A stretch of 32,978 bases of DNA from Pigoraptor chileana (taxonomy: Eukaryota; Opisthokonta; Filasterea). The translations under genes were made by a program, and so were the position numbers. Below the pieces are notes generated by a model that saw only the letters and a list, made by a program, of their open reading frames with translations, did not search any database and was not told the DNA's origin. The stretch is from positions 1 through 32,978 of the forward strand of contig CALSCR010003756.1 in the NCBI GenBank assembly GCA_943704495.1. Reading direction: 5' to 3'. Shown here piece by piece: positions 10,301-19,827 of the stretch (the first letter of the stretch is position 1; each line of letters starts with the position of its first letter).

Positions 10301-10362
10301 TCAAATTGTTCACTGTTAAGTCGCTTTACATGCACGTGGATCTCATTTTCCATACCGACTAA
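7318..10362 (+). CDS. AIDA: AIDA-like protein (axin interactor, dorsalization-associated), C2-like C-terminus
   Basis: Exons: 7318-7433, 7703-7763, 8199-8304, 8498-8582, 8892-8935, 9217-9348, 9597-9719, 9877-9994, 10266-10362; 882 nt, 293 aa (human AIDA is about 306). In animals AIDA binds axin and antagonises axin-JNK signalling; its C-terminal C2-related domain binds phosphoinositides. Matches: N-terminal DSWGQVVEAVDSY and KIATCLDMR; C-terminal KGTLLPR, LTVRIHKIGLKDAGSLIEPF, SLYIHFDVDYELQK, then FMEPDEIKQGPACLEL and KSLYMHVDL. Intron 7 has a GC donor (GCAAGT) and introns 3 and 8 use GTGGGT; these choices are the ones that keep frame and family alignment. Introns 2, 4 and 6 carry element A in sense. 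An upstream in-frame ATG at 7123 is possible, but the conserved part starts at MATKEK. Confidence 0.93.
7453..7465. repeat. Poly(C)13 tract in AIDA intron 1
   Basis: An uninterrupted run of 13 C just downstream of the exon 1 donor. Confidence 0.95.
7957..8008 (+). repeat. Intronic element A, AIDA intron 2
   Basis: Sense copy with CCGTGGGCACAGTGCC, then AAGACACTGCCTTGAATCC, ending in CATCTCTG. It lies in intron 7764-8198. Confidence 0.87.
8128..8191. repeat. TG-rich microsatellite before AIDA exon 3
   Basis: Interrupted TG runs ending just before the GAATTCAG acceptor of exon 3. This intron is an exception to the rule that CA precedes acceptors in this window. Confidence 0.9.
8699..8736 (+). 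repeat. Partial intronic element A, AIDA intron 4
   Basis: 3' half of the element: GCGCCTGACTCTGACTTG followed by AATCCCACATCTATC. It is in sense orientation inside intron 8583-8891. Confidence 0.8.
8967..9004 (+). repeat. (GGGGA)n G-rich tract, potential G-quadruplex, AIDA intron 5
   Basis: At least five successive runs of 3-5 G separated by single or double A on the sense strand (GGGGAGGGGAGGGG core). It could form an RNA or DNA G-quadruplex shortly after the exon 5 donor at 8936. Confidence 0.75.
9531..9585 (+). repeat. Intronic element A next to the AIDA exon 7 acceptor
   Basis: Full-length sense copy (GGAGTCCATGGGCACAGCG...CACTGACTTGAAT...CTCAATCTCT) ending 11 nt before GGGCAG|AC. Here the element must supply the branchpoint (CTGAC) and the pyrimidine tract of the intron. 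Confidence 0.88.
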
Positions 10363-11083
10363 CGAGTGCATGGCCACTCATGTATTCGCGCGCGCGCGTG
10401 TGTGTATGCTAATTGCAGTGCCTATATTCATTCTGTTGTGTTGCGAATAGTGAAACGGGTTATGTTTGTATATATGTGTGCATATGTGCGTGTGTCTCTT
10501 GTAGCTTGTCGCGTGCACGCGTTGCTTCTGTCTCTCTGAGAATGTATGATATCCGCGCATCCGACTGTATTACTGCCAAAGTTTCTTCGCCCCCCCTGAT
10601 TATTGCTCTCTTGTAATGCTTATAGTTGTCACAGGTAGTACCACAGTACCATAGCACGTAGACACAACATATTTTCATACACCTTTCCGTCATGCACCCC
10701 CCCCCCTCTCCCTCTTCAAACCGGGCACACAAGCCCAGCATTCAGCAGTGTTCTTGCGAAACCAATAGTTGCCCTTTGAAGTGGTGAGCCTGTTATCAGA
10801 TGTGATGGTCAGCCGCACACCCTCCGTCTCTCGATTGTTGGCAGCCGCTGTTTGGTGTCCATGGAACCACACGGAACTAAAACATTGTGCTAACGGAAAC
10901 CGCACGATTACACAACACTTGGAGCCACAATGTATACCACCACATTCGGTTGTCCACATCAAATTTCACGATAAGCACTGCCTGCACAGACACTCGAGTG
11001 TGTTTCTTATCACAGTAGTCGCTCATCTGATATATATACATATATATTTGTTATCTGCCGGTTTGTGCAATTACATACGTGTT
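10363..11083. other. Intergenic between convergent AIDA and the 237-aa orphan
   Basis: No supported gene. It contains CG/TG-rich simple sequence (10387-10405), a C10 run near 10689-10700 and a (TA)n stretch (11031-11048). A minus-strand stretch at about 10746-10840 reads as a plausible peptide (VRLTITSDNRLTTSKG) but has no start, splice partner or recognised family. Confidence 0.45.
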
Positions 11084-11797
11084 CTACTGCTCCTTGATGC
11101 TTCGACGACGCCGCTCCTCGAGCAGCCATATGGGCCACGCGATGTCCTTCGTCCAGGAGCCCCACTTTTCCGGCTCGGGGCTGTCCACGTGCACTTGGTT
11201 CCCGGGGAGTTTGGTGACCGTCAGCCCCTCGAAGTACCAATAAGACAAGCCGAAATATCGGCTGCGACTGGGCGACACGAGATATTCTGGTCGCACCGCG
11301 TGGTAGAGCACGCTGTACACAAAGTCGTGGCAGTTGAATGTCTTTGTGCTGTACTTTGGAACGGTAAAGTGTACCAGCTCGTAGAGGCCCAGCCGCGGGC
11401 GCAGCTGAGACTGATCGAGGCGGAGAACTTTGGATCCTTGGTACCTCGAGTGGTGCGGTCCAATGGGTCCACGAAGCGCCGTGCCATTGTCGTGCATCTC
11501 GTACCAAAACGTACTCCCGTCCATGGTGATGACCTCCATATACCAATGGTATTTCGACCGCAACCCGATGGCTGTGTATGCTGTGATTTCCTCCACTTTG
11601 AAGTTACGAAGCTCCCGCTCGTAAGGCTTGGCCTTGAAGATCCAGGCTTGGGGGTCGCCCTTTTCGAGCCAGTATCGCGTTGTCTGCTTGGGGAAAACGT
11701 TGTACGCGTACGCGTACGTCATGTCGCCCGAGCCTGACGGAGGCGCAAACGACGACATTTTCTGTGAAACGGCGGATTGTGTGACAAGTGTGCGCAA
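11084..11797 (-). CDS. Single-exon protein of unknown function, possible permuted papain-like fold
   Basis: 237 codons with no intron, unlike its neighbours. I do not recognise the family with certainty. The start may be residue 1 or Met14 (MSSFAPPSG, plus coordinate 11758). The protein is rich in Tyr and Trp, with no signal peptide or membrane segment. His84 lies in SKYHWYMEV and Cys156 in FNCHDFVYSVL, 72 residues later. The order His then an NC-x-x-F/H-V box recalls the circularly permuted NlpC/P60 superfamily (LRAT-like and PPPDE-like enzymes: acyltransferases, deubiquitinases). That is inference from a motif only. The C-terminus is basic (EERRRRSIKEQ). It is convergent with AIDA. Coding potential is well supported by length, composition and absence of simple sequence. 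Confidence 0.7.
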   Translation of the reverse strand: MRTLVTQSAVSQKMSSFAPPSGSGDMTYAYAYNVFPKQTTRYWLEKGDPQAWIFKAKPYERELRNFKVEEITAYTAIGLRSKYHWYMEVITMDGSTFWYEMHDNGTALRGPIGPHHSRYQGSKVLRLDQSQLRPRLGLYELVHFTVPKYSTKTFNCHDFVYSVLYHAVRPEYLVSPSRSRYFGLSYWYFEGLTVTKLPGNQVHVDSPEPEKWGSWTKDIAWPIWLLEERRRRSIKEQ

Positions 11798-12344
11798 AAC
11801 TTGCCGGGGTTATAGTGAGAGAGAGTGTGTGTGTGTGTGGGTGGTAGTTGCGGATGCAGTGTGAGAAGCCAGATTCAGGCGTTGGCGCGGAGCCCTGAAT
11901 GACCCATACTATGATACTGAGGCGTCGGCATATTTATACGGTTTGCGAATCCAGGAGCTGAGTGTTCATCGTGCAATGCATCCGCAGCGCCAAGCCGCAT
12001 CAAGTGCCACGGGGAAGGAAAGCGCCCCTCGAGCTCCCCCCGACCCCCGGCACAATATTGCCCCTGGTACTTCCATCAAACTCGCTGTCGGTGGATCTTT
12101 CAGCTTTACTGGGATGCAGTTAATAGTAATAACACCACCGCACACTTAACGGAATCTTCTTTTCATTAACAATCGCTTCAGAACGTAACAACACCATATA
12201 TCAGCGCACAAAATATAACCTGGTAGTGAGTGAACTAGTGAGTGAACTCACCAATTGGTAACCGCTCTTGCAGCCCGACCAATCCGGCTTAGGCTTTTAC
12301 CCCATGGCTGACGCTGATTGGCCAGCCAGTCACTTGCCCAACAC

Positions 12345-12419
12345 AATGTAAAAGTATGTATGACATTGTAATGTAAAAGTATGAATGACATTGTAATGTA
12401 AATATGTATTACACATTGT
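12345..12419. repeat. 25-bp tandem repeat, three units
   Basis: Units are at 12345-12369, 12370-12394 and 12395-12419; the first two differ by one base and the third is diverged. Each unit opens with AATGTAAA and closes with ACATTGT, so every unit has self-complementary ends (ACAATGT/ACATTGT) and could form a small hairpin. A decayed copy continues to about 12440. Confidence 0.88.
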
Positions 12420-12838
12420 ATTACATAGAATGTAATAGAACGGTTTCAAAGCCGTGTGGAGCCGTGTGGCAGAAGCACATCGAAGCCGAATTACGCCGGC
12501 GTCATAAACAAATGTGTTGACTATTAACACATGGAACTGACAAACAGCATGAATCGGTTGGCTGATTCCGTCGATCATGGCGCATAGGCAGAGACTCATA
12601 CAATGGCTATCATGGAGACCATACAATACTGAAGCCGACCACTGAGACACGGGTGGTTTACGAATTGCAAAGCAGCTGCCTAATGTTGGCATCTTCCATC
12701 TGTCCGCGAGTGGGTCGTCATTTCATACTTTCTTTCGCTGAGCCTATCCCGTCATTATACAAGGACAGAAAGAGAGATGAAGGACTACTCAATTAGGCAT
12801 GTACTCTTGGACAAATATACATTATAATGTTGTGTATA

Positions 12839-12844
12839 TTTATT
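12839..12844 (-). terminator. AATAAA polyadenylation signal of the SAXO-like gene
   Basis: Minus-strand AATAAA lies about 30 nt past the TGA stop at 12874, in an AT-rich context. Confidence 0.6.
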
Positions 12845-12873
12845 TGTTCATCAGTGGCAGCGTCTGCGCGCGC

Positions 12874-15800
12874 TCAGGCGGGGAGCGTGGCAGTCCTCTT
12901 TGTGCGATCTGCAACAGATGCAACAATAGAAAACAAGTTTAGCGCACTGACAATACCCATTAACACATTTGAGCAATCAAAACCGCACGCATGCACACAC
13001 GTCCATCAACAGCTCATTGTAGCGCACCTTCCATTGATTCGGGCAGAATAAAGTCTCCCTTTGTGACACTCAGATAGTCGCCCGCTGCCTCGTGGAAGTA
13101 GTGCGCCTTCACTTGCGCAGGCTTTGCGTGCCTGTGTGGCGCGGGTCCCAACTCCATGGGCTTGTAGTCTGTCCGTTGGCTGCTCACGTAGAACTGGCCA
13201 TTGTCAGACGCGCTGTGTGTGTGTGTGTGTATGTGTGTGTGTGTGTGAATGTGTGCAACGGGAAGATAACACCAAGGTTAGATATTCCACCAACTGTTCA
13301 CATGCACAGGCAAATACAGACACCTTATAAGCATGCGCTTACACACACACTGCCAAGTACACAAATAACAGACACAGACACCATACAGACTCCACACACA
13401 CAGACGCACAGACACACATACACATACCGATCTGAAATGCCTGCGCTGCGATAGACACTGAGCGGCGCTGGTTCGGTCATTTCGGGATCCTTGTATTCCT
13501 TAAACTTCGAGTGGGCCTCAGACTCAAGCGTCGGCGCGTCGTAGCCCTGCAACACACACAGTAAGTGTCGGTATGTGAGATTGGGAATGGTTGAAGCACC
13601 AGAGTGATAATTTGTGCGTGTGCACATCGCGTCACGTGTTGTATTTGCGAGTATGAAGATCTCCAGGTGAGGGACTCAGATTTGTTGTGTTGTGTTGTTT
13701 TCGTATTAGGTGCGCACACGTGCTCCGTCACAGCGTCAACAACGTAGCTTACCAATGAAAATGTCGTTGTTCGGAGAGACCGAATCTCGGGCTTTGTGCC
13801 AAGCGCACCCTTTTCCCACGGTCGGTACGACGCCTACTCAGCATGTGTGTTTGTGTGTGTGAGGGAGATCAGAGAGAGAGAAGAGACAGACAGACAGACG
13901 ACGCACAATCAACGTCAGGGTCTGGGGTATAGCTCGCACTCCATGTCTTACACATGAGATACTCCATAAAAAGCATAAAATCCGGACCGACAAGATGAAA
14001 TAAGTCCCCAGTAAGACACTGTGCTCTAAATGAGCAAATCGGACGGGCGCCACGCCAATTTCACATATGCACACAGGATCAACACAACACAACAAAAGCG
14101 TCCAGGCGTATCCAATGCAAAACAGATTCGACACATACCTGTGCAACGGTGCTCGAGTAGTTGCCTGGTTCAACGCCGTCTTCTTCTGCAAGGAGCTTGG
14201 GGACAGCCTTGTGGCGAATGGCTTCGGTTGGGCGGGACACAACCGCAGGACGCGTGTAGTTGGTCTTCGTGAGGCTGCGAAGATGCTCATCCGCGCGCTG
14301 TTCGGGATTGCCCATAGGAAACGACTCGCGTCCAAGACGCTGCGGGAACCCACATTGCATACAGAGAGCATTTCACGTTGGGTATCAGGCAGTGTTACAT
14401 CACCCATGAAGTGGCATAATGCATGCACAAATGCACATGCATATGCATGCACACACTTCTCAGATTGCACGCATACCCATACATGTCACGTAAATGTATA
14501 CGCATGTACAATAGAGACTTACCGTAGAGGTCGCCATGGACTCCATTCGCTGGTGGTACTCCTGCCAAGATTAAAATGGGTGCGAAATTCAAAGTGTTAT
14601 AGACAACTCAACCCTATTAAAAAACATTCAATTTAAACGATAGCGAAAAAAATATCTAACACAGGAGCACAAGACACACAGGACAGAGACTGAGACAGAG
14701 ACAGAGATGTAGGATTCAAGCCAATATCGTGGGCACTGTGCCCACGGGCTCCCAATACAGAGGCAGAGAGACAAAGATGTAACCGCAGTGGCAGATACAG
14801 ACACACACCTCCTTCTCGGCATTTTGGCGGATATAATCCGCCCGCTGGGTTGAGTTTCCAAACGCAAGTTGGTCAGACACAATCGCATTGGATTTCGCCA
14901 CGGGCACATGCTCTGGCTTGAACGCCTTCTCCCGCCTCGCCGAGTGTGCGGTAAACTGAGTGCTGTAGTCCGTCACTGCGGCCTCAGTCGATGTGCCCAG
15001 CTGAATTGGCACAAAGCGCAAAGAAATAAAAGATTGCAGAGATTACGTCGGTGTCTTGCCGCCATTCCACACAAGAGACAGAAACAAGCACTCAGTAATC
15101 CAAACGAACTCAGTCAGGCATAAACCGATTAACTCAAAGAGAGGGACGCAGGATTGACTCATAGTGGCTTGCCTATCGACTCACACAGGTTTAGCGAATT
15201 TAATGATAGAGAAACATGCCACACCACAAGGGCAGTTTAAAGAAAGAGCCAAGGAACACAATCCGAAGAAACATAAAGCCGTCAAACTCACCGTAAAGTG
15301 TGTAGCGCGCACGTATGCCCCGTATCCGTGGTCTTTCCTATCCGCCAGTACCTCTGCAGAGACAGGCTGATAGTCTGCACGACGCACAACAAGATGCAAC
15401 GGTGAGGGGAGATGCACAACGACAGGACAGAGGTGACCGACGTACAGCATAACTGGTGAAGCCGTCTTAATGCCCGCTTTGTGAAAAACGAAATAATACC
15501 GTTTCAACCCCTCCATCTACAGAAGTAAATGAGACATCTTTCGAAAGGTTCTTATTTTGCAGACACAAAACAGACACAAGAGACACCTCGTTCTCTTGCC
15601 AAACAACCGACCTTCCTTGCTGAGACTGATACCCATGGGACCCAATTCCTTTTCGGTGGGCTGGAGCACGTGAGACTGGGCCAGGCGCTTTGCAATTTCC
15701 TCGCCAACCCGTGCAGAGTCCGAGTCGCACCCAGTCGCGACGTATGCACTACGAGTGACGGACTGGATGTCCCGGTCTCCACTGCCGAGGTCAAAGTGTG

Positions 15801-17310
15801 AGGCACGAAAGTACTTGGAGTTGCGGTCTCGAATGCGGCTGCTCGAGATCTCAGCGTTGCCCTGTGGCAGCAATACAACAAGTATGAATGTGTGCACACG
15901 ATGTTTAGAATGACTGCTTTGTACACCACACGAAGCCGAGTTGGGGTTGTGTGGTTGAAATATGCAATATACACACAAAAACAAAAGCAAACACCGCCTT
16001 CTGGACACGTTTGTTCGAACTGTCCATCATAATGACCACGCTAATAGCGAGTCCACGTCTCATCTTTCCCTTTTTCTTTGAGCACATTTTGCCGAGAGGT
16101 CGTGACTCACGTGATATTCGGCGTAACTCTTTTCGTACATCGAGTGGCGCAGGTCGGATTCGTCGTCAACGCGTGCGGTGAGATCCTGCGCAAATGAGCA
16201 TGCACATGCGAATTAAATCCCCCGGGTAAAACATGGGCAACGTTTCTACACACATCGTCATATTAGTAATGACACATGCCGCACTCAATTGCCGCCAAAT
16301 AAATCCAGCGTCCGCAATAATGCTGGTGATAAGATCAGCAACCTCACACTCATCCTCTTCTTTACTCCAAATCTTAAAAAGATTCGCACACCGATCGTGT
16401 CTATTGCCACTTGAATGCCCAACCGCAAAGTGATATATCGCCGCCAACTCAACAAATTCGAAAGCCACTACATATACAATGCGATGAAGCAGTAGCACGT
16501 GTCAATGCCAGAGTGTTCACTCACGTAGACATGGCTCTCGGTCGACCCTTTCTTCACGACGGGTTGCGCTCTCTGCAGACACAAACAACGCAGCAAAAGA
16601 AGATCAATTGCGAATTCAGAAATCACCGACGGCTCCCACATTTCTATGTTCATATCTTGTTAGAGAAAGAGGACGTCCACAATAAGAGCCTAACAATACG
16701 TGGATTACCATAGATGTGTGTGGCGTGCATATTTGGGACTCACAATGTTACACATGGCGTGCGCGAAAACACACGTTCGACGCACTGCGCCAGAGAGTGA
16801 CTCGCAGAGAGTGACTCAATACACGCAACAAGACCAGACTTACATGAGCAATCTTCTCTCCTTTGTACGAGTCTCTGAATATGGTGGCGTGCTTGTCTTC
16901 ATCGCGATGCCCAAACTGAAAGTGCGTCGACTGCAAATCCGTCCGCAATTCTGAGACGTCAAAGTGAACACTGAATCCGTAAGATAAACACAATACTAAA
17001 TGTAGACAGGTCATTAATGCACGATCACCGAAGTAATTATACCGTCGCAATGTCGTTCCATCACTGTAAATACAAGTCCTCATTGTAACACACCTCCTGC
17101 CCGCCCATTGCGTCCTGCCAAAGCGTGTCTCACATATGTCTCCTTTGTTTGCGACATCCACTCGGGTGCCGTTTGGTTTTCGGACAGCACTTCGCGGATG
17201 CGGTCCTGTGCCTTTGCCTCCTGTGCCATCTGTCGCCCTTCAAGACGCCCATCATGGTAAATTTCACGACGACGTATCGAAAGAGCATCGACGCTGTCAT
17301 TACTCGCCAT
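12874..17310 (-). CDS. Probable axonemal microtubule-associated repeat protein (SAXO/TEX-like)
   Basis: Exons: 17310-17134, 16930-16844, 16572-16525, 16185-16111, 15861-15633, 15374-15292, 15000-14809, 14561-14523, 14339-14139, 13833-13753, 13546-13428, 13212-13028, 12908-12874; 1551 nt, 516 aa, every phase matching. There is no signal peptide or membrane segment; the protein is hydrophilic with scattered Tyr. A short motif recurs: STHFQFG (60), SHFDLG (150), THFTLG (about 230), DQLAFGN (about 276) and SFPMGN (about 316), each followed by Ser/Thr then Tyr 8-15 residues on. Later come SYRPWE and TDYKPM blocks and SVTKGDF. This style matches proteins lining ciliary doublet microtubules (stabiliser of axonemal microtubules; SAXO4/PPP1R32 resembles it most, by memory). 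Function is inferred and no enzyme domain is visible. The gene is divergent with NOB1. The exon 1 donor could instead be about 35 nt downstream. Confidence 0.8.
13213..13427 (-). other. Intron 11 of the SAXO-like gene, with TG arm and CA arm at its two ends
   Basis: On the sense strand the intron opens with GTATGTGTATGTGTGTCTGT and more TG. It closes with CACACACACA-type sequence running into the ACACAG acceptor. The two ends are complementary and could pair. The plus-strand TG run is at 13214-13247. Confidence 0.8.
14703..14753 (-). repeat. Intronic element A in SAXO-like intron 7
   Basis: Plus-strand AGAGATGTAGGATTCAAGCC ... GGGCACTGTGCCCACGGG. It is in host-gene sense on the minus strand, inside intron 14562-14808. 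Confidence 0.85.
15033..15186 (-). repeat. Degenerate A/B/A elements in SAXO-like intron 6
   Basis: Three diverged copies lie in intron 15001-15291: A-like 15033-15080 (GTCGGTGTCTTGCCGCC), B-like 15090-15137 (CTCAGTAATCCAAACG, then CAGGCATAA) and A-like 15140-15186 (GACGCAGGATTGACTC). All are in sense orientation. They look like older insertions than those in eIF2B. Confidence 0.65.
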
Positions 17311-18006
17311 TTTCGGCGATGGCTATTTGGAATTGCTCCACGCAGAGTCGTCCTGTGCCGTTCAAACCTTTCTTCCGGGGCAATCCTCCCAGTCCGTGGT
17401 GTGCACCTCCACCCCCTCACATATCACTTTCGCATGCAAAAGCTTCAGATGCCGAATCCTGCAACAGCGCACGTACAACTATTTCTATTCCACGCATGAG
17501 CTGTCTTTGTCTTTGAATTCATAATCTTAAAGTGCCCTCTGCAACTTGGTTTTGTTTGGTAATCGCCGTCTATTGGAAGTGGAACTGTGTCGCCTTACTG
17601 TTGTCCATAGCAACAAACCGATCCGCAAATCATGCGAGAATGCGCAAAAATGCACCTTGTCATGATCACGTGATCACTTGCACCACTTGTGCCTAGAAAC
17701 CGACTTATTATCATATGTGATTTAGTATTATGTTGTATGTGATTGCGTGTATGAGTCCAATTATAAAATTCGCTTATAAGTACAAACGTATGCTGATGAA
17801 CTCGCCAACACGTGCAAAAAGTTATCGCCAGTTTTGCGCAACGACCAGTCCGCCGTCACTTGAATACATTTCTGTAGAACAACTAAACTAATAGACCTCC
17901 TCACATTGACACAACAAGCACAAATACACCCATACACATATATAGTTGTCTCATTTGGTGCAAAGAAGAGTTAGCCTTTCGAAGTTGGCTTGATCCGCTC
18001 TTAATC
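17311..18006. promoter_or_regulatory. Shared upstream region of the SAXO-like gene (minus) and NOB1 (plus)
   Basis: A 696-nt divergent spacer with no supported ORF. It contains the perfect 14-bp palindrome TGATCACGTGATCA (17663-17676), centred on a CACGTG E-box. AT-rich sequence lies at 17700-17800, and a TATATA stretch at about 17938 sits some 65 nt before the NOB1 start. Confidence 0.6.
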
Positions 18007-19796
18007 ATGAGCGATCATCCCGTGCTGGCGCCTGCTCCGGCGGCGGTCGATGCGTCGTCTGAATCCACAACACCGATCACAGCAGCTGCACAGGGAGCGT
18101 GGGGGAAAGCGGCTCCTGCAATTGCGTCGACCCCTGCTGCATCGCCTGCAGCTGCAACTGCGGCACCACCGTCGAACAACTCTGGCCCAAATGTCACCCT
18201 TGTGATTGACAGTGGAGCCTTCATCAAGGGAGCCCGCCTGGAGCGCATGGGATGCGAGTTTTACACTCTCCCCGACGTTCTCGGGGAGATCAAGGATGTC
18301 AGAACCCGCCAGGCAATTGAGGCGCTGCCTTATCAGCTCAAGTTCAGGGAGCCGACCCCTGAGTCCATACAGCAAGGTGAGCTTATGTACAGGTGTTAAT
18401 ATGTATCAGCTTATGTAGAGGTGCTAATATGTGTAGAGGTGCCAATATGTATCAGCTTATGTAGAGGTACTAAATTGTATCACAATACTGTGATCAAAGC
18501 TCCCTCCTGTTGACGTCCCTGTTGTTGCGGAGTTGCAAGTGAGCCGCCATGCTTTCCTTTGTTCGTTTCGAGAATGATATAATCTCGAACTTCTCGTCAC
18601 GGTTGGCTTAAATCTCGTATTGCCCGATTGTGCGACAGTGATCAAGTTTGCCAAGTTGACAGGCGATTTCGCTTCGCTATCCGTCGTGGATCTGCGAGTG
18701 CTTGCGCTGACATACACCCTTGAGAAGGAGTTCAACGGATCTGATCATATACGCACGCAGCCTGTGCCCCAGGTGGGAAAGCCATATGGAACATAGGACT
18801 CAGGACATGGGACGTGTGCGTCGTGCAGGGGTGTTGTAAAGTGCCACAATATCTTCGCAGTGATTTGATGGCCTCCTGAAGGTATCTCGCTTACAATGCT
18901 TCTTTCCGTGTGGCATACCGCTGACCGTTGTTATTTGTTGTTGAATATGGCTCAATAGGTCACTCTGAAGACTGGCACGGGGGCCGTGAAGGGGAGCACT
19001 GCGGGCTTCTTCTTCCCTCGAAGCACAAGCACTACCGTCCCATTTGCAGAAGCAACGACTGTCAACCCTTTCAGTGTCACCGCCTTCTTGCACTCGCCCT
19101 CACGCGAGGAATGTGAGTGTTGCAGATGCCGTATCATCCCTGATTGTGTTACACAATCGCACTTACAAATTTGTCAATTTGTTCCATGTCCAGACAACCG
19201 ACGGATGAACATTGCAACAACGTCATCAGTTGCCTCCGTGGAAGATGCTGCAGCACATCCGGACGCGACCGAGGGCGCTGTGGGACATGCCGCCCAAACC
19301 GAGAGCCAAGCACATGCCTCTGGAAGCGAAGAGCTGACGGACGGCGGCGACGACAACAGTGACGAGGGAAGTGGTGCAGATGGAGAGGGTGTGGACGAAG
19401 GCGCTGAAGGAGCCACCGACGATGCAAGTGCGGCAAACGTGGTTGATGAAGACGACAACGAAGGATGGATCACACCCGACAACATTGCGTCTGCAAACCA
19501 CCACCTCAACGACGACCAAGTCGCTGCTGACAGTTGGAGTGCGGCCGTGGATTCGCGGAGGAAGGTCGCGTGCGTCTCGACTGACTTTTCGCTCCAGGTT
19601 TGTTTGAAACGATTTCTATTGTGTGTGTATGCGTTGTTGTGAGGACTAGGGATTACTCCGTGATCAAAATATGCACAAAATCGGGTTGGATGCATTTTTA
19701 AGTAGCAGTACTTTGGAATGTCTCCTTTTATTCGTTTTGGGGTGTCGTTTTGACACGTATTGTTCCTTTCCTGCCGGTCATCTGGTGCACTCACAC

Positions 19797-19827
<31 letters not shown>

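Larger units (their letters stand above)
11798..12873. other. Intergenic 1.08 kb: upstream of the orphan, 3' of the SAXO-like gene
   Basis: No supported gene. A GA/TG simple tract lies at 11815-11842. There are two CCAAT-type boxes, GACCAATCCGG (12278) and the reverse GATTGGCC (12316). A direct repeat AGTGAGTGAACT occurs near 12225-12250. The 25-bp tandem array is listed separately. A 120-codon minus ORF at 12330-12692 runs through that repeat and is not credible. Confidence 0.55.

Noticed and set aside
10690-10962. Minus-strand ORF with a protein-like peptide VRLTITSDNRLTTSKG
   Set aside because: It lies downstream of the stop of the 237-aa gene, with no splice site that joins in frame; kept only as a note.
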